Under the pieces are notes generated by a model. The model was not told the DNA's origin. It did no database searches and was given only the letters and a program-made list of their open reading frames with translations. The position numbers and the translations under genes were made by a program. A DNA stretch of 11,851 nucleotides from a bacterium (GTDB lineage Bacteria > Krumholzibacteriota > Krumholzibacteriia > LZORAL124-64-63): the NCBI GenBank assembly GCA_018652925.1, contig JABIBH010000344.1, positions 1 to 11,851 on the forward strand, read 5' to 3'. Each line of letters begins with the position of its first letter. Positions within the stretch are counted from its first letter, which is position 1. Positions 7,591 to 11,851 of the stretch are shown piece after piece.

Positions 7591-8030
7591 TCTTTCTCCT
7601 GTTTCAATGAGGCATCGGCCACATCTGTAATCTTGAACTTTTGTGAGGCGATGACAAGACCATCACTATCCAGAACTTTCACAACCCAGTCACCTGTCCA
7701 ACCGGGAAGAATTTTTTTTGTCGACCATGTACGCCAACTCCGCGATTTAACCTGCAACGGAATTTTGGCAATGGTTCTACCTTCATGGTACCAGACATGA
7801 TAAATTTGAGTCTGCTTTTCAGCACCAAATACTCTGGTAAAACAAACCAGCTTCCCCACATCAGAGGCAAAATCCGTACCCGCACCATCAATAGAACGAT
7901 CTTTCTTGTTAACTTCAACTCCTATAACTAGTTCCGGAACTGAGAGCTCTTGTTCAGCAGCTAGTGCACTAGAAAATATAGGCACTAAAAGAGCCACCAA
8001 CAGAGTTATAAGCAAAATTAGCTGTCTCAT
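7587..8030 (-). CDS. Secreted DUF2914-type protein of unknown function
   Basis: A 147-residue protein with a signal peptide: a hydrophobic stretch at 4-21 and an ALA|A cleavage site near 24/25. The mature part carries the pattern I associate with DUF2914: GKLVCFTRVFGAEKQ, IYHVWYHEGRTIAKIPLQV, SRSWRTWSTKKILPGWTGDWVVKVLDSDG, at about residues 59-126. The Trp-rich WRTW and PGWTGDW motifs are its hallmark. The family is known from exported or membrane proteins, often fused to envelope domains, without an assigned biochemical activity. AGGAC lies about 6 nt before the ATG. Its TGA stop overlaps the ATG of the LpoA-like gene, so the two products are probably made together and may act in the same compartment. 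A small beta-sandwich accessory to the lipoprotein is plausible but inferred. Confidence 0.78.
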   Translation of the reverse strand: MRQLILLITLLVALLVPIFSSALAAEQELSVPELVIGVEVNKKDRSIDGAGTDFASDVGKLVCFTRVFGAEKQTQIYHVWYHEGRTIAKIPLQVKSRSWRTWSTKKILPGWTGDWVVKVLDSDGLVIASQKFKITDVADASLKQEKE

Positions 8031-8071
8031 ATTTTGTCCTTTGTTAGAGGAATGAAAATCAGAACTACACC

Positions 8072-8100
8072 AGAATGAGTTAATGAGATAAAACTGTCAA
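8072..8100 (-). promoter_or_regulatory. Candidate promoter of the DUF2914/LpoA-like unit
   Basis: A perfect TTGACA at 8100-8095 on the minus strand is followed, after 17 nt, by CATTCT at 8077-8072, a poor -10 (3 of 6). It sits between the terminator of the upstream unit (8129-8155) and the gene start at 8030, which is where an independent promoter is expected. Confidence 0.4.
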
Positions 8101-8128
8101 GCTAGAGCTACAATTGCCCAATAAGAAT

Positions 8129-8155
8129 CCCGGCTCCATAATAAATGGAACCGGG
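8129..8155 (-). terminator. Intrinsic-type terminator after the foldase gene
   Basis: The arms 8129-8139 and 8145-8155 (CCCGG...CCAT / ATGG...CCGGG) form an 11-bp GC-rich stem with a 5-nt loop. On the minus strand one pair is G-U, while on the plus strand it is a C-A mismatch, so the hairpin fits leftward RNA best. It lies 22 nt beyond the foldase stop codon and its tail is AUUCUUAU, modestly U-rich. Confidence 0.65.
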
Positions 8156-8177
8156 CTAAAATTTCATAAACAATCAG

Positions 8178-9407
8178 CTATTTGCGCAATTCTTCAATAC
8201 TTGTCGGAGTTCTAAACTCCTGCCTGGTCATGTTATCAAGCATATATTGTGCTTGATCAACCATCTCGGACTCAGGGTATTGATTAATCAACTTATTCAA
8301 AAAGGCTCTGGCACTTACTATGTCACCCCATCTGTCAATCTGCAAGTTTGCCATCATAAACAACGATTTAGCAGCATATGGATCATCAGGATAGTCCTGC
8401 AAAATCAAGTTAAAGTAATCAATCCTTGTTTCTGCTTCAACAGCAGCCATTCCGGAGCGGAATAGATCTTCTGCCGTTAGACCACCACCAATTTTAAGTT
8501 CATGATAAAATGAGATTTCTGTTTCAGCTTTTGCTATTTCCAAGAATTCGCGCATAATTTTCTCTTGAGCCATAGGCGTTAAATCAACAATAATTTTGTC
8601 ACGAGCTTCAGCAAATGTTTGTTGCTGATCCGACTGCACACGCAATACTTCAATGATATGCCATTTATTGCCTATCTTGACTGGCTCATGCAAACCAACT
8701 TCCCATCCCCAAATGAAATTTGAAAAGTTTTTCCCATCCTCGACTAGAGGAATATATCCACCTTTGTTAAACCAACCAAGATCACCAGCATTTATTATAG
8801 ATTTTTCATTAACTGAAAACTTTGCACAAACATACGGAAACTTACTCCTTTTGCCAGTCTCGTGCAGCTTTTCCCAAGCCTTGTTTGCAGATGATTCATC
8901 AAGACACTCAATATGCCTGACATTCATTGCACCCATATTCACGAATAGATCTTTATTGGCCCTGTAGTAATCATGAAGCTGTTGTTCATCAATAATTAAA
9001 TCATCAAATAATTTCACATTCTTGTAGCCTTCGGCTAACAAATAGCGGCGCTGTGAAATCAAATTGCGTTGAACAAGAGGATCATTAATAATTTTTTCAT
9101 CAACACACTTTGTAACCAGCAATGCTTCTTCAACCATGAAATTAATAAATCGGCGTTGCCAATTTTCTCCTGAGAACCGTTTTTGTAATTTGACTGGCAA
9201 CTCTTCAAATCTCATATCCATCTGTTTACGAGTGATTTCCAGGTTACCGACTTTGCAAACAACGTCACTATTATCAAGATAGCTGTCCCCATAAACAACA
9301 CCATATTGGGAGTTGCTATCTTGTCCATCACCAATACATGATGACAATAATATAATTGATAGTACAACTACTATCAGAGCACATTTATTCCAGGATGTTC
9401 CCAACAT
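8178..9407 (-). CDS. Lipoprotein parvulin-type peptidyl-prolyl isomerase (SurA/PpiC family) with C-terminal TPR-like repeats
   Basis: A 409-residue lipoprotein, lipobox LSSC with C24. Residues about 47-150 form a SurA-like chaperone region (VVCKVGNLEITRKQMD, then FINFMVEEALLV). Residues about 162-257 are the rotamase domain: NVRHIE with His165, FPYVCAKFSVNE, NAGDLGWFNKGGYIP, FIWGWEVGLHEPVKIGNKWHIIEVL with His250. The active-site pattern looks intact. Residues about 311-395 are two or more helical repeats like those of BamD/YbgF (YFNLILQDYPDDPYAAKSL, FLNKLINQYPESEMVDQA). It probably assists folding of outer-membrane or secreted proteins. I use the ATG at 9407-9405, because AGGAG lies 7 nt upstream. 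A TTG two codons earlier (9413) would leave only 1 nt after the Shine-Dalgarno. It is 24 nt downstream of manC and last in the unit before a terminator hairpin. The repeat-bearing C-terminus is not part of classical SurA. Confidence 0.88.
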   Translation of the reverse strand: MLGTSWNKCALIVVVLSIILLSSCIGDGQDSNSQYGVVYGDSYLDNSDVVCKVGNLEITRKQMDMRFEELPVKLQKRFSGENWQRRFINFMVEEALLVTKCVDEKIINDPLVQRNLISQRRYLLAEGYKNVKLFDDLIIDEQQLHDYYRANKDLFVNMGAMNVRHIECLDESSANKAWEKLHETGKRSKFPYVCAKFSVNEKSIINAGDLGWFNKGGYIPLVEDGKNFSNFIWGWEVGLHEPVKIGNKWHIIEVLRVQSDQQQTFAEARDKIIVDLTPMAQEKIMREFLEIAKAETEISFYHELKIGGGLTAEDLFRSGMAAVEAETRIDYFNLILQDYPDDPYAAKSLFMMANLQIDRWGDIVSARAFLNKLINQYPESEMVDQAQYMLDNMTRQEFRTPTSIEELRK

Positions 9408-9414
9408 TTTCAAG

Positions 9415-9419
9415 CTCCT
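9415..9419 (-). promoter_or_regulatory. Shine-Dalgarno deciding the foldase start
   Basis: AGGAG on the minus strand is 7 nt before ATG 9407-9405 and only 1 nt before TTG 9413-9411. It therefore supports the ATG. Confidence 0.75.
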
Positions 9420-9431
9420 TAATTCTGTAAA

Positions 9432-10511
9432 TTACAGAAGGTTTTTACAACCCCTGCTTTCAAGTTCCTTAATCACTTCTCTAAGACTTTGAGTATCATC
9501 TTTATTGCAAACTAACAGAGCATCACCCGAGTCAACAATAACCAGATTTTCAACTCCAACCAAAGCAACCATTTTATCCTGCGCATGGATTATTGATCCG
9601 CTGCTTTCAACAGAAATCAAATCACCGACCAGTCCATTGTGGCTGCCTGAAATTTCAGGAGCAAGTTCTCCCCAGGCATCCCAGCTACCTAAATCTGACC
9701 ATCTAAATTTTGCTTTGTGGACTGTAAATGTTTCAAGATTTTCCATTAGAGCAGTATCAATGGGAGCTGCAGGGCAGTTCGTATATGCTAGTTCCAGCCC
9801 TGAATTGAACAGATCAGTACCCCATGCTTCAACTGCAGGAGCAATGGAATTAAATATCTCTGGTAAACACCGTTCTGCTTCACTGCTGAACCAGGAAGAA
9901 TTCCAGATAAATATTCCACTGTTCCAAAAATAGTTACCTTTTTTCAGCATGTCAGATGCAGTTTGCATATCAGGTTTTTCAACAAATCGTTTTCCGACCG
10001 TCAACTCCTGGTCAACGCCAGCTTCAATATACCCATAGCCGGTAGCTGGAAAAGTTGGTTCAATTCCAAAAGTAATTACAGTTTTAATCTTGGATGTTGT
10101 TATAAATGCATTATTAAGTTGCGAAATAAAATTGTCCGGGTCAGGAATGTAATGATCAGCTGGTAGAAGTGCAAAAGGACCACCACCAGTAATTTTGGAA
10201 GCAATCCCAGCGCCTAAAACCGAACATGCAGCAGTATTCAGGCCAACAGGTTCACCAATAATGTTTTCGGCAGGTAATTCTGGAATCTGTTCCATTGTAG
10301 CAGCCCGCTGGTCAGCATTTGTGATAATAATAATCTTATCCACACCAACCAGCGGAACAACTCTATCAAAAGTTTCTCGTAGTAATGAAGCCTCTTTGCC
10401 AAGAGGTAATAGATGTTTGGGTGTTGCCCTGCGACTCATAGGCCAAAAACGGGTTCCCCGTCCACCAGCCATAATCACACAACAACCATTTGTTACATCT
10501 AAACCAGACAT
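9432..10511 (-). CDS. manC: Mannose-1-phosphate guanylyltransferase
   Basis: Makes GDP-mannose from GTP and mannose 1-phosphate for polysaccharide or glycan synthesis. The 359 residues are a single nucleotidyltransferase unit without the C-terminal phosphomannose isomerase (cupin) domain of long ManC/AlgA proteins. Seen: CVIMAGGRGTRFWPMSR at 11-27 with PKHLLPL after it (nucleotide-binding loop), EPVGLNTAAC at 87-96, LLPADHYI at 115-122, GYGYIEAG, RFVEKPD, NSGIFIW and RWSDLGSWDAW. The usual Arg of the EPxxRNTA motif is Leu here, a small departure. It lies 28 nt after rplI and 24 nt before the foldase. Only a weak Shine-Dalgarno (AGGT/GTGG) precedes the ATG, so translation may be low relative to the ribosomal genes. 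A related sugar-nucleotide transferase is possible, but the WPMSR and RWSDLGSW motifs favour GDP-mannose. Confidence 0.92.
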   Translation of the reverse strand: MSGLDVTNGCCVIMAGGRGTRFWPMSRRATPKHLLPLGKEASLLRETFDRVVPLVGVDKIIIITNADQRAATMEQIPELPAENIIGEPVGLNTAACSVLGAGIASKITGGGPFALLPADHYIPDPDNFISQLNNAFITTSKIKTVITFGIEPTFPATGYGYIEAGVDQELTVGKRFVEKPDMQTASDMLKKGNYFWNSGIFIWNSSWFSSEAERCLPEIFNSIAPAVEAWGTDLFNSGLELAYTNCPAAPIDTALMENLETFTVHKAKFRWSDLGSWDAWGELAPEISGSHNGLVGDLISVESSGSIIHAQDKMVALVGVENLVIVDSGDALLVCNKDDTQSLREVIKELESRGCKNLL

Positions 10512-10539
10512 AAGCCACTACCTATAAGTTATGAGTAAT

Positions 10540-10989
10540 TTAGGCTTCTGCCTTAACAACCCAGACCTTCACTGAAACTTCTACTTCTTTGTGCAATCTA
10601 ATTGCGACGTCTCTTACACCAAGTTCCTTGATTGGTTCCTCAAGAATTACTTGTTTGTAATCTATCTGGTGCCCTTGTTCAACCAGATGAGCAGCAATAT
10701 CGCGCTCTCCAACTGAACCATACATGTTGTCTTCCTCATCAGCTTGAACACTGATTGTGCAGGAAACATCATTGAATGTACCGGACAACTCTTCAGCCAC
10801 TTTTTTCTGTTTACGGCTACGGAGCCCAGAAAGACGTTCTTCCTCTGCCATGATTCGCTTTTGACTGTCATTTGAAATAACAGCAAATCCCTGAGGGATC
10901 AGGTAATTGCGTGCATAACCATTGGCAACAGTAACGATCTGTCCAGGCTCACCCAGACCTTCTACGCTCTGTTTCAGGATAATTTCCAT
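10540..10989 (-). CDS. rplI: Ribosomal protein bL9
   Basis: A 149-residue bL9 of normal length. The N-terminal rRNA-binding domain reads MEIILKQSVEGLGEPGQIV with VANGYARNYLIPQGFA after it. A charged connecting helix follows (RIMAEEERLSGLRSRKQKKVAEE), then the C-terminal domain with DNMYGSVGERDIAAHL, IKELGVRDVAIRLHKEVEVSVKVWV. It binds domain V of 23S rRNA near the L1 stalk and projects from the 50S subunit. AAGGAG lies 7 nt before the ATG. The gene is 35 nt downstream of rpsR, the usual order. Confidence 0.98.
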   Translation of the reverse strand: MEIILKQSVEGLGEPGQIVTVANGYARNYLIPQGFAVISNDSQKRIMAEEERLSGLRSRKQKKVAEELSGTFNDVSCTISVQADEEDNMYGSVGERDIAAHLVEQGHQIDYKQVILEEPIKELGVRDVAIRLHKEVEVSVKVWVVKAEA

Positions 10990-11024
10990 TGTATTCTCCT
11001 TATTCGCAGTCAGGACAACCGGTT

Positions 11025-11285
11025 TTACCGGAAGTATTCCCTGACGAACGGTGCCAATGCAAGATGCCTTGCGCGCTTGACTGCCTGAGCAAACATTCTC
11101 TGATGCTTAGGACAGATACCTGTATTACGACGAGGTGAGATCTTGCCTCGCTCAGTCGTGAATTTGCGAATGATGCCTTCGTCTTTATAGTCGATAGCAA
11201 CCATGCTTTCAGTGCAGAAGAAACACTTCTTTTTCTTTGGAAGTCTTTTCTTTTTCTTGCTACTTCTAGCTCTTGTCTTTCCCAT
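11025..11285 (-). CDS. rpsR: Ribosomal protein bS18, zinc-binding type
   Basis: The 86-residue bS18 partners bS6 on the 30S platform. A very basic N-terminus ([11 protein letters not shown]) precedes the core [26 protein letters not shown] and [21 protein letters not shown]. Cys21-x2-Cys24 and Cys58-x2-His61 are the four ligands of the Cys-containing (C+) form, so it probably binds zinc. AGAGGA lies 5 nt before the ATG. It is 48 nt downstream of rpsF, with no ssb or priB gene between them. Confidence 0.98.
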   Translation of the reverse strand: MGKTRARSSKKKKRLPKKKKCFFCTESMVAIDYKDEGIIRKFTTERGKISPRRNTGICPKHQRMFAQAVKRARHLALAPFVREYFR

Positions 11286-11333
11286 GGTATTCCTCTCTCA
11301 CTTGGATTAGTTGATTAAAACCACCAGATGCTA

Positions 11334-11777
11334 TTATGCCTCAGGTGCTTCAGTTGGTGCGTCATCATCTTCAGAAACTGGTTCTGTTTCAGCAGGTGCT
11401 TCAGTAACTACTGGTGCTTCTATAGCAGCAGGAGCAACAGCAGCAGCGCCTCGACGCCTCTTGGACATGCTTGCTTCGTTGCGAGCAGCCCACTCATCAT
11501 CAACTACTACCAAATGGCGCACAACCATGTAGTCGAGCCTAAACTCATTGTCGATTTCAGCGATTTCGTCACCTTGTGCAGTGAACAGGATGTGCATGTA
11601 ATTACCACGTGTATTGTGTTTAATTTCATACGCTAGAGTCCGGACACCCCAGTGGTTTGTCTCGGTAATCTCTCCACCTTGTCTGGCAATGATTCCACGA
11701 ACCTTTTCAACTCGTGATTCCATCTCAGATTCTGGCTGTTCTGCATTTAGCACAAAAATCATTTCGTACTTTGTCAT
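11334..11777 (-). CDS. rpsF: Ribosomal protein bS6 with an acidic, Ala/Pro-rich tail
   Basis: A 147-residue bS6. The core at 1-99 is typical: MTKYEMIFVLNAEQPE, GGEITETNHWGVRTLAYEIKHNTRGNYMHILF, LDYMVVRHLVVVDDEW. A 48-residue tail then follows, basic SMSKRRRG first and afterwards an Ala/Pro/Thr/Glu-rich acidic stretch to the end. Many bS6 proteins stop near residue 100, and E. coli bS6 has a Glu tail that is extended by RimK. Here the tail is longer and encoded. The start is the ATG before TKYEM, with a strong AAGGGGAGGTGA Shine-Dalgarno 6 nt upstream. The in-frame ATG at 11843 would add 22 residues that no bS6 has. First gene of the leftward ribosomal unit. Confidence 0.97.
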   Translation of the reverse strand: MTKYEMIFVLNAEQPESEMESRVEKVRGIIARQGGEITETNHWGVRTLAYEIKHNTRGNYMHILFTAQGDEIAEIDNEFRLDYMVVRHLVVVDDEWAARNEASMSKRRRGAAAVAPAAIEAPVVTEAPAETEPVSEDDDAPTEAPEA

Positions 11778-11851
11778 TGGGTTCACCTCCCCTTGGACAG
11801 GATGGCCTGAATTTTCTAACCCAGGCAGGGATGCGTAAGTCATTACTGGCG
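11778..11851 (-). promoter_or_regulatory. rpsF leader with alternative hairpins around the ribosome-binding site
   Basis: On the minus strand TGGGTT (11823-11818) is perfectly complementary to AACCCA (11783-11778), which abuts the rpsF ATG. Pairing would enclose the Shine-Dalgarno at 11794-11784. A competing stem GCCTG/CAGGC (11826-11822 with 11809-11805) shares bases with the first. bS6-bS18 complexes are known to repress their own mRNA in several bacteria, so this may be that leader, but I cannot confirm the published motif. Only 74 nt are visible and no promoter is recognisable. Confidence 0.35.

Noticed and set aside
9405..9413. TTG at 9413 as the foldase start
   Set aside because: Only 1 nt separates it from the AGGAG sequence, while the ATG at 9407 has a 7-nt spacing.
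9505..9933. A 142-codon open frame on the plus strand
   Set aside because: Fully antisense to manC, whose motifs are unambiguous; the composition looks like a shadow frame.
11016..11032. CCGGT/ACCGG hairpin between rpsR and rplI as a terminator
   Set aside because: The stem is only 5 bp with a 3-nt loop and no U tract, and rplI follows at once with a good ribosome-binding site.
11778..11843. A 22-residue N-terminal extension of bS6 from ATG 11843
   Set aside because: bS6 proteins begin at the MTKYEM-type motif, and the strongest Shine-Dalgarno of the window directly precedes that ATG.
1..11851. Mobile elements, CRISPR arrays, tRNA or rRNA genes
   Set aside because: Both strands were read for spaced direct repeats, cloverleaf-like arms, transposase or integrase motifs and terminal inverted repeats; none was found.

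Overview
The window looks like a chromosomal core-gene segment from a diderm (two-membrane) bacterium of moderate-to-low G+C content. The diderm inference rests on three predicted lipoproteins with [L][x][GS]C lipoboxes, a SPOR-domain protein with one membrane span, a SurA/PpiC-type periplasmic foldase, and a lipoprotein with the LpoA-like layout of a helical-repeat domain followed by a periplasmic-binding fold. The genes resemble those of poorly cultured FCB-type or candidate phyla. I cannot name the lineage from the sequence alone. The organism probably makes selenoproteins, because it carries a full-length selA. I see no insertion sequence, phage gene, tRNA, rRNA or CRISPR array, and no gene-free stretch over 300 bases.

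Layout, left to right. (1) A leftward unit, selA > SPOR protein > smc, reads from about 3.4 kb off the left edge. The selA and SPOR genes overlap by 8 nt. smc starts 21 nt after the SPOR gene at a TTG codon and is cut by the window edge. (2) A 171-nt divergent promoter region (3400-3570) separates selA from a rightward gene for a 716-residue lipoprotein N-acetylmuramoyl-L-alanine amidase. That protein has an intact N-terminal catalytic domain and, unusually, a second C-terminal amidase-like domain that has lost all the catalytic and zinc positions. (3) The amidase gene converges with a leftward two-gene unit (8030-5731): a secreted DUF2914-type protein and a 619-residue LpoA-like lipoprotein, joined by an ATGA overlap. 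(4) A leftward five-gene unit (11777-8178) encodes ribosomal proteins bS6, bS18 and bL9, then mannose-1-phosphate guanylyltransferase, then a lipoprotein parvulin foldase with C-terminal helical repeats. It ends in a hairpin at 8129-8155.

How the parts may work together: leaving aside the ribosomal proteins and SelA, the window is biased to envelope and division functions. The amidase would strip stem peptides from septal peptidoglycan. SPOR domains are known to bind such denuded glycan. The LpoA-like lipoprotein has the architecture of a penicillin-binding-protein activator. SMC organises the chromosome. The parvulin and ManC serve outer-membrane protein folding and GDP-mannose supply. A joint division/cell-wall module is an inference from gene content and spacing, not something the sequence proves.
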